Below are positions 54,407 to 62,370 of a stretch of DNA of 64,000 nt, one piece after another. The stretch lies in contig NZ_JAFEUP010000001.1 in assembly GCF_016901015.1 (NCBI RefSeq), forward strand, positions 1 to 64,000, given 5' to 3'. The position numbers and the translations under genes were made by a program. The DNA is from Zestomonas insulae. Its GTDB lineage: Bacteria; Pseudomonadota; Gammaproteobacteria; Pseudomonadales; Pseudomonadaceae. How positions within the stretch are numbered: position 1 is the stretch's first letter; each line of letters starts with the position of its first letter. The notes beneath the pieces were generated by a model. The model was not told where the DNA came from, ran no database searches, and saw only the letters and a program-made list of their open reading frames with translations.

Positions 54407-55363
54407 CTAGAGCGCAGCCTTCTCGACTTCCTGCGATTTGTGCTGCGGCGCGACGAACTCGCTGCCGCCGGCGGAGTAGCGCGCTTGCGCACTGCCCTCG
54501 CCGAACAGCTCGCGGTACAGCGTTTCCGCCTGGTTGGTCAGCAGTAGCAGCTCGATGCGCCGGTTCGCGCCGTTCTGCGGATCGTCCGGGCGCAGCGGCA
54601 TGACGTCGGCCTGCGCGGTGACCTGCAGCACCCCCGCCGCCGGCATGCCGGCGTCGACCATCACGTTGCGCGCACGCAGCGCCCGGTCGCCAGACAGGTT
54701 CCAGTTGTTGTAGCCGGCCTTGCCGCGGTACGGAATGGCGTCGGTGTGACCGCTTATGATCAGCCGGTTGTCGACCTTGGCCAGCACCTTGGCCAGCGCT
54801 TCGAGCAAACCCTTGAAGTGCGGATCGAGCACCGCACTGCCACGCGGAAACATGAAGCGCTGCTGGTCGTCCTTGATCAGCACGCGCAGGCCTTGCGGCA
54901 CCACGCTGATCTCGACGTTGGCCAGCGCATCGACATGCAGCGCCACCACTTCCATCAGCTTGGCCAGCTCCTGCATGTCGGCGCTGGTCGCGTAATGCTT
55001 GGGCGCCTCACTCGATGCCTCATGGGTCGCCTTGCGCTCCTGCGGCTTGTCGGCATCGTTGGCGGCATCCACTTCGCGGCTCACCGTCACCGGCACGCCA
55101 TCCAGGTCGAGCGGCGTGCGACTGCTGCCGTCGAACACTCCGGCGCCGCCATCGACAAGCGGGTTGTTCTGCTGGTCGGCGGAGGAGCTGCTCTGCATCT
55201 CGTTGCGCGGCTGAACGATCCACAGGACCATGAACAGCGCCATCATCGCCAAGGTGAAGTCAGCGAACGCGACCTTCCAGGCCGAGCTGTGCTCCTCCGC
55301 GTGGCCCTTCTTCGAGCGACGCTTGATGATGATTTCATGGTCCTTCTCGACGCGCTTCTTCAT
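54407..55363 (-). CDS. motB: Flagellar stator protein MotB (LafU)
   Basis: This 318-residue protein has one N-terminal helix with the proton-carrying Asp35 in AFADFTLAMMALFMVLWIV. The plug/linker region follows, then an OmpA-like peptidoglycan-binding domain (LIISGHTDAIPYR, NWNLSGDRALRARNVMVDAG, NRRIELLLL). It anchors the stator around the motor. Overlaps motA by four bases. Its place at the end of the fliD operon matches lafU. Confidence 0.94.
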   Translation of the reverse strand: MKKRVEKDHEIIIKRRSKKGHAEEHSSAWKVAFADFTLAMMALFMVLWIVQPRNEMQSSSSADQQNNPLVDGGAGVFDGSSRTPLDLDGVPVTVSREVDAANDADKPQERKATHEASSEAPKHYATSADMQELAKLMEVVALHVDALANVEISVVPQGLRVLIKDDQQRFMFPRGSAVLDPHFKGLLEALAKVLAKVDNRLIISGHTDAIPYRGKAGYNNWNLSGDRALRARNVMVDAGMPAAGVLQVTAQADVMPLRPDDPQNGANRRIELLLLTNQAETLYRELFGEGSAQARYSAGGSEFVAPQHKSQEVEKAAL

Positions 55364-56232
55364 GCCGCTTCCCTTTGGTCCTCATACTCGTTGACCCAGA
55401 TCTCCAGCTGCTTGAAGGCCGGTTTGACGTCCTGTTCGATCAACTTGCGCCCGGCGTCCACCGCCAGCAGAGTTGGCTTGCCGGCAACGTGCGCAACCAG
55501 CGTGGTGCGTACGCACTCGAGCGCCGACAGTTCGGTCTTGACTCGTTGCGACATGGCGTTGGACAGCGGGTCCATCAGGCAGTAGCAGAAGAAGATGCCG
55601 AGGAAGGTGCCGACCAGCGCGGCAGCCACATGGGCGCCGACTTCGGCGACCGAGCCGCCGATGCTGCCCATGGTGATGATGATGCCCATGATCGCGGCAA
55701 GGATGCCGAAGCCCGGCATCGCCTCGCCGACCTTGTGCAGCGACTTCGCCGGCAGCAGCAGCGCGTGCTCCATGGCCTCCAGCTCCTGCTCGAGGAAGCC
55801 CTCCAGCTCGTGGGCGCTGATCTTGCCCATGGCCATCAGGCGGAAGTTGTCGGCGATGAAGAACATCAGGTTCTTTTCCTGCAGGATCAGCGGGTACTTG
55901 GCGAACAGCTCGCTCTGTTCCGGCTCCTCGATGTGCTCGTCGAGCACCTTGAGGCCGCCCGCATCGACCATCTCCAGCAGTTCATAAAGCAGCATCAGCA
56001 ACTGGCGCTGGAACTCCTCGCCGCGCCGGGTATAGACGAACACGCCCTTGATCTGCGCGCACATCTCGACCAGCACTTCCTTGGGGTTGCCGACCACCAG
56101 GCTGCCCAGGCCGGCGCCGAGGATGATCAGCACTTCAGCCGGCTGCCACAGCACGCTCATATCGCCGTTGGCCATGGCGTAGCCGCCCAGCACGCAGCCG
56201 ACGATGATCAATGCACCTAATACTTTCTGCAC
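55360..56232 (-). CDS. motA: Flagellar motor stator protein MotA (LafT)
   Basis: This 290-residue, four-helix stator subunit starts MQKVLGALIIVGCVLGGYAMANG. It has EVLIILGAGLGSLVVGNP, the cytoplasmic loop, PGFGILAAIMGIIITMGSIGG and VGAHVAAALVGTFLGIFFCYCLMDPLS. It forms the ion channel with MotB. It follows fliA by three bases. Confidence 0.95.
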   Translation of the reverse strand: MQKVLGALIIVGCVLGGYAMANGDMSVLWQPAEVLIILGAGLGSLVVGNPKEVLVEMCAQIKGVFVYTRRGEEFQRQLLMLLYELLEMVDAGGLKVLDEHIEEPEQSELFAKYPLILQEKNLMFFIADNFRLMAMGKISAHELEGFLEQELEAMEHALLLPAKSLHKVGEAMPGFGILAAIMGIIITMGSIGGSVAEVGAHVAAALVGTFLGIFFCYCLMDPLSNAMSQRVKTELSALECVRTTLVAHVAGKPTLLAVDAGRKLIEQDVKPAFKQLEIWVNEYEDQREAA

Positions 56233-56235
56233 GGC

Positions 56236-56970
56236 TCAGTTTCTCTCGGTTAGATAACGGCAGGCCTTGTTGATGGCCTGCTTGCTCAATTGACAGACCC
56301 GGGCGTCGCTGACTTCCAGCACCAGGGCGATTTCCTTCAGGCTCAGCTCGTGCTGGTAATAGAGCGTCAGCACCAATCGCTCGCGCTCATCCAGCTGGCT
56401 CAGCGCCTGGGCCAGCAGACGCTCCTTGAGCACCCGCTCCTCGACCCCCGCCTCGACGCTGGCGAAGCCCTCGTGGCCGTTCTGTAGCAGCTCGTCGAGG
56501 CTTTCGATGGCCTCGGAAGACTCGGCCATCAGGAACTCCTGGTAGGCCTGCTCGTCGAGCCCGGTGGCGGCGAGGATTTCCGCGTCGCTCGGCGCGCGGC
56601 CGAGACGCCGGCTGAGGCTGCGAATGCCGTCGCGGATGCGATGCGCCTGCTGGCGCACCTGGCGCGGGCGCCAGTCCTGGCGGCGCAGCTCATCGAGAAT
56701 CGCGCCGCGAATGCGCAGCGCGGCGAAGCCGGCGAACTGCTCGTCGGGCGTGCCGTAGCGCCGCAGGCCTTCCAACAGGCCCATCAGGCCGATCTGCTCC
56801 ATGTCTTCGCGGTCGAGCACCTGGTTGGCCTGCAGCGACAGCTGGCCGACGATGCGCTTGACCAGCGGCAGGTACTGCATCAACCACTTCTGCTCGGCGC
56901 CGGGGGCGAACAGCAGATGACCGCCGGAACCGGCGGCGTAGTCGTAATCGATGGCGCAGTTGGCGTTCAT
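56236..56970 (-). CDS. fliA: Flagellar sigma factor, sigma-28 (LafS)
   Basis: This 244-residue FliA-type sigma factor has region 2 with LMQYLPLVKRIVGQLSLQAN, DREDMEQIGLMGLLEGLRRY and FAGFAALRIRGAILDELRRQDW. Region 3 and region 4 end in LSLKEIALVLEVSDARVCQLSKQAINK. It lies inside the fliD-motB operon as lafS does in lateral systems. It should read the TTAAG/GTCGCC promoters found in this window and be held by the local FlgM. Confidence 0.95.
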   Translation of the reverse strand: MNANCAIDYDYAAGSGGHLLFAPGAEQKWLMQYLPLVKRIVGQLSLQANQVLDREDMEQIGLMGLLEGLRRYGTPDEQFAGFAALRIRGAILDELRRQDWRPRQVRQQAHRIRDGIRSLSRRLGRAPSDAEILAATGLDEQAYQEFLMAESSEAIESLDELLQNGHEGFASVEAGVEERVLKERLLAQALSQLDERERLVLTLYYQHELSLKEIALVLEVSDARVCQLSKQAINKACRYLTERN

Positions 56971-56979
56971 GGGCCGGGC

Positions 56980-57498
56980 CTACTGCACGATCAGCTTGCT
57001 GACCAGCACATGCTCGAACGGCGCGACGATCTTCTTGGTCGCGAAGTCGGCGAGCAGGGCCTGTTCGAGTGCCACTTGCAGCTCGGGAATCGGCTTGCCG
57101 CGCAGCTCGTCGAACTTCAGCGCGGAGAGATAGGCGACCGCCGAGTTGCGCACCATCGGGTCGATCTGCTGCAGCTTCTTCTGCTCGGTTTCGAGGTTGG
57201 CCTGCAGCACCAGGTCGACGATGAAGTAATGCTCACGGTCCTTGCCCTGCAGGCTGACGATGATCTTGGTCACCGGGAAGAACGCGTACTCCGCCGGCTC
57301 GACCTCTTCTTCGGCAGCTTCCGCGGCGGGCGCCGCCTCGACCGGTTTGCCGTCTTCGCCGAGCACCGGCGCACTGACCTTGGCCGCCTGGCTGGCGGCC
57401 AGCAGCGGCTTGACCAACTGGTAGTTGAACACCACGCCGCCGACGGCGATCAGGGTGTTCAATACAAGGACTAACAGCATGATGCGTGGCATCGTCAT
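56980..57498 (-). CDS. fliL: Flagellar basal-body-associated protein FliL (LafF)
   Basis: This 172-residue protein has one membrane helix (IMLLVLVLNTLIAVGGVVFNY), an acidic Ala/Glu linker (EAAPAAEAAEEEVEP) and a periplasmic stomatin-like domain that interacts with stators. The ATG at 57498 starts the membrane helix; the extra codons upstream have no support. Confidence 0.9.
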   Translation of the reverse strand: MTMPRIMLLVLVLNTLIAVGGVVFNYQLVKPLLAASQAAKVSAPVLGEDGKPVEAAPAAEAAEEEVEPAEYAFFPVTKIIVSLQGKDREHYFIVDLVLQANLETEQKKLQQIDPMVRNSAVAYLSALKFDELRGKPIPELQVALEQALLADFATKKIVAPFEHVLVSKLIVQ

Positions 57499-57561
57499 GA
57501 CAGATTCTTCTTCCTGGTTAAACCCATGGCCGCCACGCATCCGCGTGGCAGCCGTATTGCC

Positions 57562-58713
57562 TTACACCGTGACCAGCACGTCGCTGGCCGGCCCGGTCTG
57601 GCCGCTCTCCGGCTGCGCGGTATTGCGCGGCTGGGCCAGCACCGGCTCGTCGTCGAACGGGCGGTGGCGTCCCTGTTGCCCGTGCTGGCCACCGGACTGG
57701 CTGTCCGCCGAGACCTGCACGTTAACCTGCACGAAGTTCTGCCCGACCAGCTCCTGGCGCAGGCGGTCGCTGGTTTGCTGCAGCAAGCGCGCGACATCGC
57801 CCTGCGCAGCGGAGATCTGCACGTTGAGGCGACCCGAGTCGTGGCTCAGGTAGATCTCCAGGCTGCCCAGCTCGGGCGGATCGAGGCGGATGCTGGCGTT
57901 CTGCACGTTGTGGCGTACCTGCAACTCGACGCTGTCGCGCAGCGCATGCAGCATCTGCTCGCCCCACTTGGATTCCGGCGCCTGCAGCGTCAGATGACGC
58001 TCCAGCGCCGGCAGCTGATGGTTGGTCGAATACGGCAGGGTGGCCGTGCTGTTGCCATCGACTGCCTGCGGCGCGCTGCCGGCCAGCCGATCGAGCTGTG
58101 CAGTCAGTTGGCCGTCCAGGCTATCGGCGGTATTCGCCAGCACCGGCAGCACCTCGGCGAGCTTGCCGACCGGCGTGCTCGACGCTGCCGGCAACGCATC
58201 GACTGCACCTTCGGCACGGGCCACCGGCGACGCGTTCGGCAGCGGCGCGGCCTTGCCCGGCAGTCCTTGTGCTGGCGCGGCGGCCACTTGCGCACCCAGC
58301 AGCGCCGCCAGCTCGCCACCCGGCAGCGGCGCCAGCGCGTCGGCGTCGGCCTGCGCAGCCTCAGCGTGATCGCGCGCCTGGATACTTACCGCCTGCTGGT
58401 CGAGCATGCTCTGCAACCACTGCTCGGCCTCTGGCAGTGCCAGCGCGTTCGGCTCGCTGCCGTCCTGGCTGGACTCGGTATCGACTGCGTCGGTTTGCGC
58501 CGGTGCTTCGGCCGAGGTGTCCCGCGCGCTGCGCGCCAACTGCTCACCGAACGCGGCCGGCAGCGCGATCTCAACCGGCAAGCTTGCGCCCGCTTGTGCC
58601 GGCGCACCCGCGGCCGGTCTGGCCGCCCCGGCGGTGGCAAAGCCCTGCGGCAGCACCGGCGCGTCGGCAGTTGGCGCAACCGAGGCTGCGGCTTGGCTCA
58701 TCACTTGCAGCAC
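57562..58713 (-). CDS. fliK: Hook-length control protein FliK (LafE)
   Basis: This 383-residue protein has an Ala/Pro-rich, poorly conserved N-terminal two-thirds. Its C-terminal domain (WGEQMLHALRDSVELQVRHNVQNASIRLDPPELGSLEIYL) is the FliK switch domain, with the LDPxxLG motif intact. GTG at 58713 is the start, with GGAG at seven bases; an ATG four codons later has none. It controls hook length and the change of export specificity. Confidence 0.92.
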   Translation of the reverse strand: MLQVMSQAAASVAPTADAPVLPQGFATAGAARPAAGAPAQAGASLPVEIALPAAFGEQLARSARDTSAEAPAQTDAVDTESSQDGSEPNALALPEAEQWLQSMLDQQAVSIQARDHAEAAQADADALAPLPGGELAALLGAQVAAAPAQGLPGKAAPLPNASPVARAEGAVDALPAASSTPVGKLAEVLPVLANTADSLDGQLTAQLDRLAGSAPQAVDGNSTATLPYSTNHQLPALERHLTLQAPESKWGEQMLHALRDSVELQVRHNVQNASIRLDPPELGSLEIYLSHDSGRLNVQISAAQGDVARLLQQTSDRLRQELVGQNFVQVNVQVSADSQSGGQHGQQGRHRPFDDEPVLAQPRNTAQPESGQTGPASDVLVTV

Positions 58714-58716
58714 GGC

Positions 58717-59028
58717 TTATCTCCCACCCTGCATCAGGTCGACCTGCATGTAGGCCGATCGCCCTTCGGCGTACTCCAGGTGCGTCAGCAACAGGCGACG
58801 CAACCGTGCACATTCGTCCGCACCCGCGTTGCGCGCCTGCTCGTGCAGCTGCTGCAACGCGCGCTTGGCCTTCAGCTCCTCGGCGGACAGCTCGCGACCG
58901 CCCAGGCGCTGCAACTGGGTGCGAATCGCCTGGTCGACATCCGCCAGACGATCCCAATCGCGCTGCGTCAGCACGCCGGTCAGCCAGGCGTGCAGCGCGC
59001 GCAGTTCAGCGACGGCCGTCATTGACAC
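58717..59028 (-). CDS. fliT: Flagellar chaperone FliT-like (LafD)
   Basis: This small helical protein of 101-103 residues lies between fliS and fliK, the lafD position. It contains ELRALHAWLTGVLTQRDWDRL and ELSAEELKAKRALQQLHEQ. FliT chaperones FliD; sequence conservation is low in this family, so the name rests on size, helical pattern and order. Start is GTG 59028 (GAGGG upstream) or ATG 59022. Overlaps the end of fliS. Confidence 0.72.
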   Translation of the reverse strand: MSMTAVAELRALHAWLTGVLTQRDWDRLADVDQAIRTQLQRLGGRELSAEELKAKRALQQLHEQARNAGADECARLRRLLLTHLEYAEGRSAYMQVDLMQGGR

Positions 59029-59404
59029 CCGCCCAACCCTCGCGCAGCACGCCGAGCAGCCCCACCACTTCGTCCAGACCCTCCAGCGACAGGCTCACGC
59101 TGACGTCGGAGATTCGGTAGATGCAGTAGTCGTAGAGACGCGCCAGACCCTGCACCACTTCACCGCCGGCCTCGTAGTCGAGTGCGCCGTTGAGGCCATT
59201 GAGGATGTTCAGGCACTTCTCCAGCGACTGGCCCTTCTGCTGGAAGCGCTTGGCCTCGATATGGCCGCGCGCGCGGGCCAGCTCGTCGAGCAGGCCGTCG
59301 AACAGCACCAGCACCAGTTCGTAAGGCGAGGCGGCGGCAGCGCGCGCCTCGAGGTCGACGGAGCGGTAGCTGTCGTAGCTTTCGTTCAATTGGTAGTTGC
59401 TCAT
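59006..59404 (-). CDS. fliS: Flagellin chaperone FliS (LafC)
   Basis: This 132-residue helical chaperone has SPYELVLVLFDGLLDELARARGHIEAKRF and KCLNILNGLNGALDYEAGGEVVQGLARLYDYCIYRI, the diagnostic FliS core. It binds the flagellin C-terminus before export. The start overlaps the fliD stop by four bases. Confidence 0.95.
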   Translation of the reverse strand: MSNYQLNESYDSYRSVDLEARAAAASPYELVLVLFDGLLDELARARGHIEAKRFQQKGQSLEKCLNILNGLNGALDYEAGGEVVQGLARLYDYCIYRISDVSVSLSLEGLDEVVGLLGVLREGWAGVNDGRR

Positions 59405-60726
59405 GCAAACATTCCGGAGGTTTGTTCCATGGCCGCCATGGTCTGCATCATGCTGGTGTACTGCTTGAGGTAACGGCCGTAATAGTTGTCGTACTGCTTC
59501 TGGATGTTGTCGTACTGATCGTCGACGCGTTTCAGCATGGCGTTGAGGCTATCCTTGCGGCTCTTCATCACGCCGTTGACGCTGCTGGTGTAGGCGGCGA
59601 GGTTCTTGTCGACGCTGTCGAGCAGGTTGCCCTTGTCGGTGAACAGCTTCTCGAAGCCTTCCGGATCGGCGGCCACCGCTTTCTCGAAGCGCGCGCTGTC
59701 GATGGTCAACTTGCCGTTGCGGTCGGCGACAATGCCGAACTGCATCAGGGTTTTGCCGCCAAACGCGGTGCGCACCACTTGGTTGAGCATGGTTTCGATC
59801 GAACGCACGCTGGAGTCGCCAGCCAAGACGCCGCGCGCAGCGGTCTCGCCGCCGCTGGCGGTCAGCGTGTCGAAGGTGCCCATCAGGGTGTTGAAGGCGC
59901 CGATGAAGACGTTGGCCTTATCGGTAGTGGCCTTCTTGTCCTGGCCGATCTCCACGGCCAGAGCCTGCTCGCCGCTGGCCTGGGCTTTGTTGAAGGTCAG
60001 GCTGACGCCGTCGATGACGTTCTCGAAAGTGTTGCTGCTGCTGGTTAGCTTCATGCCACTTTCGCCACCCAGGTAGACCTCGGCGTCCTGCGCCTTGGAC
60101 AGCTCGCGTTTGTTGGCGATGGCATCGGCCAGGGCGCCGCCGCCGGAGAACGTCAGGGTACTGATCGCGTTGTCCAGGCCGCTCTTCTCTGCCGCCAGGG
60201 CCAGCGACACGGTGCCGTTACTGCGCACCTGGGTGGCTTTGACACCGGTGTTGTCCGCCGCCGCATTGATTGCTGCAGCCAGCTCGGCCAGCGAATTGCT
60301 GCCGTTGCCATCGCTGTCGATGGTGCTCAGGTCGACCTTGAACGAGTTGCTGCCCTGGCCGATGGTCAATAGGCCACTGGCGCCGAAGCTGCCGTCAGCC
60401 AACCCTTCCAGGGCCAGTTGATGGGTGCTGGCCAGCTGCTTGACGAAGAACTGGTAGCTGCCTGGAACGGCAGTGGTGCCGACGCTCGCGGTGGCCATGT
60501 CGGCCTTGCTGAAGGTGGCACTGTTGATCAGCATGGTGCTGCCGCCGCTCTTCATGCCGTACAGCGCCGACTTGAAGGTTTTCAATGCACTGTCCAACGA
60601 GGTCACGGCACTCAGCTGGGCCTTGTAGTCCGCCTCATTGCGCTGTGCCTTGGCCTGCGCCGACTGCACCTCGTAAGAGGCCAGTTGGGTTGCCATCTGC
60701 TTGATGTAGTCCGAATCAATCGCCAT
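59401..60726 (-). CDS. fliD: Filament cap protein FliD (LafB)
   Basis: This 441-residue HAP2 has an N-terminal domain with LASYEVQSAQAKAQRNEADYKAQLSAVTSLDSALKTFKSAL and a C-terminal coiled region (LNAMLKRVDDQYDNIQKQYDNYYGRYLKQYTSMMQTMAAM). ATG at 60726 has AGAGGA seven bases upstream. It heads the operon fliD-S-T-K-L-A-motA-motB, the lafBCDEFSTU order of lateral flagella. Confidence 0.94.
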   Translation of the reverse strand: MAIDSDYIKQMATQLASYEVQSAQAKAQRNEADYKAQLSAVTSLDSALKTFKSALYGMKSGGSTMLINSATFSKADMATASVGTTAVPGSYQFFVKQLASTHQLALEGLADGSFGASGLLTIGQGSNSFKVDLSTIDSDGNGSNSLAELAAAINAAADNTGVKATQVRSNGTVSLALAAEKSGLDNAISTLTFSGGGALADAIANKRELSKAQDAEVYLGGESGMKLTSSSNTFENVIDGVSLTFNKAQASGEQALAVEIGQDKKATTDKANVFIGAFNTLMGTFDTLTASGGETAARGVLAGDSSVRSIETMLNQVVRTAFGGKTLMQFGIVADRNGKLTIDSARFEKAVAADPEGFEKLFTDKGNLLDSVDKNLAAYTSSVNGVMKSRKDSLNAMLKRVDDQYDNIQKQYDNYYGRYLKQYTSMMQTMAAMEQTSGMFA

Positions 60727-60752
60727 GTACAAATCCTCTTTGACTGGTCTAG

Positions 60753-60769
60753 AGCAATTACGGTGCCAA
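60753..60769 (-). promoter_or_regulatory. Sigma-54-type promoter before fliD
   Basis: Minus strand 60769-60753 reads TTGGCACCGTAATTGCT, an almost perfect -24/-12 element (consensus TTGGCACG-N4-TTGCW; GG and GC ten bases apart). The predicted start near 60742 leaves a 16-base leader that still contains the fliD ribosome site. Confidence 0.75.
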
Positions 60770-60900
60770 TAGCCGAAACCCGCATTCCAGAGCCGTTTCA
60801 GCCCTATGGATGGAGAAGCCGAACTTCCGCCGGGGCGCGCGCGGAGCGGAAGCGGAAGACGCGCTTCCGCCCGACGCGCAGGCGTGGCGTCATGGATAAA

Positions 60901-60929
60901 CAGGCGACTGCGGAAGGCGCGCGCTTAAG
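60901..60929 (-). promoter_or_regulatory. Second, sigma-28-type promoter before fliD
   Basis: Minus strand: CTTAAGCG (60929-60922), 13 bases, GTCGCCTG (60908-60901), the same arrangement as before flagellin, flgK and flgM, with a weaker -35 match. It lies 175 bases upstream of fliD. The surrounding gap of about 400 bases (60727-61122) has no gene I can support. Confidence 0.5.
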
Positions 60930-61122
60930 GCGAATAGAGGGGAAATCGCGGGCGGGAAACAGGAGCTATGCACTGGTGATCGGCAGCGCGATGCGCGCCC
61001 TACATCGAGAACTATCAGGCGGCGTTGCGAAACCGCATCGGCCCCGCCTCGCGCCCACAGAAAGCGCGAGCTAAACGAACTCGACATGGGCGTGTCGCGC
61101 ACGCCGGGGAATGCTCTACCGC

Positions 61123-61563
61123 TCAGTAATGCTGCGGAGCGTAGAGGTGCTGGCTCTCGGCCTCGCCGAGCAGCTGGGAAAGGATTTCGTGGTGCATCGC
61201 CAGCAGCTTGCCGTTGCGCTCGTTGAGGCGCTTGCACTGGCCGGCGAGCAGGCCGAGCTGCTGCCAGGTTTCCTGCAGGTAGTCGCGCCGCGCCTCGGGA
61301 AACAAGGTCAGCAGTTGCTGCATGGCACCGCCGCCCGGGGCCAGCTTGAACGCGGCGAGAATCTTGCTGCGCCGTCCGGCGCGCACGCGCACCTGATCGA
61401 CCAGCTCGGAGATCTGCTGATTGAGCAGATCGATCCGCTCGCTGTCGCGCTTGAGCAGGTGCTGATACAGCTCCTGCATCAGGCCGCGCAAACCCAGGTA
61501 ATCGGAGCAGTCCTGCTGCAGGTCCTGTTCTACCGCTTGCAGCAGTTGCTCGCGCTGGGTCAC
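61123..61563 (-). CDS. flgN: Flagellar export chaperone FlgN
   Basis: This 146-residue helical protein is the expected chaperone of FlgK and FlgL. It has QDLQQDCSDYLGLRGLMQELYQHL at the N-terminus and KRLNERNGKLLAMHHEILSQLLG at the C-terminus. The start is a GTG overlapping the flgM stop (61560-61563). The family is poorly conserved; pairing with flgM supports it. Confidence 0.82.
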   Translation of the reverse strand: MTQREQLLQAVEQDLQQDCSDYLGLRGLMQELYQHLLKRDSERIDLLNQQISELVDQVRVRAGRRSKILAAFKLAPGGGAMQQLLTLFPEARRDYLQETWQQLGLLAGQCKRLNERNGKLLAMHHEILSQLLGEAESQHLYAPQHY

Positions 61564-61853
61564 GCCGGTTTGCCGCCGTGATAGTCGAGCATGCTGCCGG
61601 CCAGCGCGGTGCTGTCGGTGAGCAGATCGCCGCGCTGCAGCGCCAGCTTGAGTGCCGCGACCTTGTCCAGGTCGACTTCCGGCAGCTTGCGCAGGGCTTC
61701 CTGCAACTGCTCCAACGGCAGCTCCTCACTGGCCGACACCGGCGCGACAGCGGCTGGCGCCGGCTGCGACTGCTGCAGACGCTCGCTCTTGGCCGGGCCC
61801 TGCACTTCGCTCTGGGCGGTGTAACCGGCCTTGAATTGCCTGTTGATTTCCAT
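61560..61853 (-). CDS. flgM: Anti-sigma-28 factor FlgM
   Basis: This 97-residue protein has a disordered N-terminal half rich in Gln, Ser, Ala and Pro, and a C-terminal sigma-binding part with VDLDKVAALKLALQRGDLLTDSTALAGSMLDY, the FlgM signature. It holds sigma-28 inactive until exported through the finished hook. It has its own sigma-28-type promoter. Confidence 0.9.
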   Translation of the reverse strand: MEINRQFKAGYTAQSEVQGPAKSERLQQSQPAPAAVAPVSASEELPLEQLQEALRKLPEVDLDKVAALKLALQRGDLLTDSTALAGSMLDYHGGKPA

Positions 61854-61885
61854 GATTCCAATCCAACTCGGGGGCTTATCGACGA

Positions 61886-61915
61886 ATAGGCGACCGCTTG
61901 CAGCGCTGACTTAAA
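61886..61915 (-). promoter_or_regulatory. Sigma-28-type promoter of flgMN
   Basis: Minus strand: TTTAAGTC (61915-61908), 13 bases, GTCGCCTAT (61894-61886). It shares TTTAAGTCAGCG and GTCGCCT exactly with the flagellin promoter. Predicted start near 61879, 26 bases before flgM. Confidence 0.65.
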
Positions 61916-61942
61916 TCGATTTTCAAAAAATTTGCACGTCGT

Positions 61943-62368
61943 TCAGCTCACCTGCACCCGCCACCAGGCCTGCGCGGCCAGGCCGTCCTGAATCTTCTGC
62001 TCCTGCTGGGCGAGCAGGTGCTGCCACTGCAGCATCTTCGATTCCATCACCTGGGTCACCACCTTCTCGTTGCGCATCGCCGCCAGCAGGTCGCCCTGGA
62101 TGCGCGTGAGGTTCTCCTCGGCCAGCGCCAGTTCGCGACGCTGCAACTCGATCATCTTGTGCAGGGTGGCCTTGTACTGCTGCTGGTTGTGGCGCTGCAG
62201 CGGCGTACTGGTCGCCGCGCTGAAGCCGCATAGGCGATCCAGCCCGGCGATGTTGTTGCGGTAGCGCTGGCACAGGTTCTGTTGATAGGTGACCCGGCCG
62301 AGCATCTGCCGGACCTTGTTGCCGCGCAAGCTGGCCAGGCGGCCGAGGGTTTCGATCTGCTCTTTCAT
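61943..62368 (-). CDS. fliJ: Flagellar export protein FliJ
   Basis: This 141-residue, almost fully helical coiled-coil protein follows fliI by two bases. It has MKEQIETLGRLASLRGNKVRQML and ELQRRELALAEENLTRIQGDLLAAMRNEK. FliJ is the stalk of the FliH-FliI export ATPase. ATG at 62368 is used; the open frame further upstream is antisense to nothing real and reads through fliI in another frame. Confidence 0.85.
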   Translation of the reverse strand: MKEQIETLGRLASLRGNKVRQMLGRVTYQQNLCQRYRNNIAGLDRLCGFSAATSTPLQRHNQQQYKATLHKMIELQRRELALAEENLTRIQGDLLAAMRNEKVVTQVMESKMLQWQHLLAQQEQKIQDGLAAQAWWRVQVS

Positions 62369-62370
62369 GG

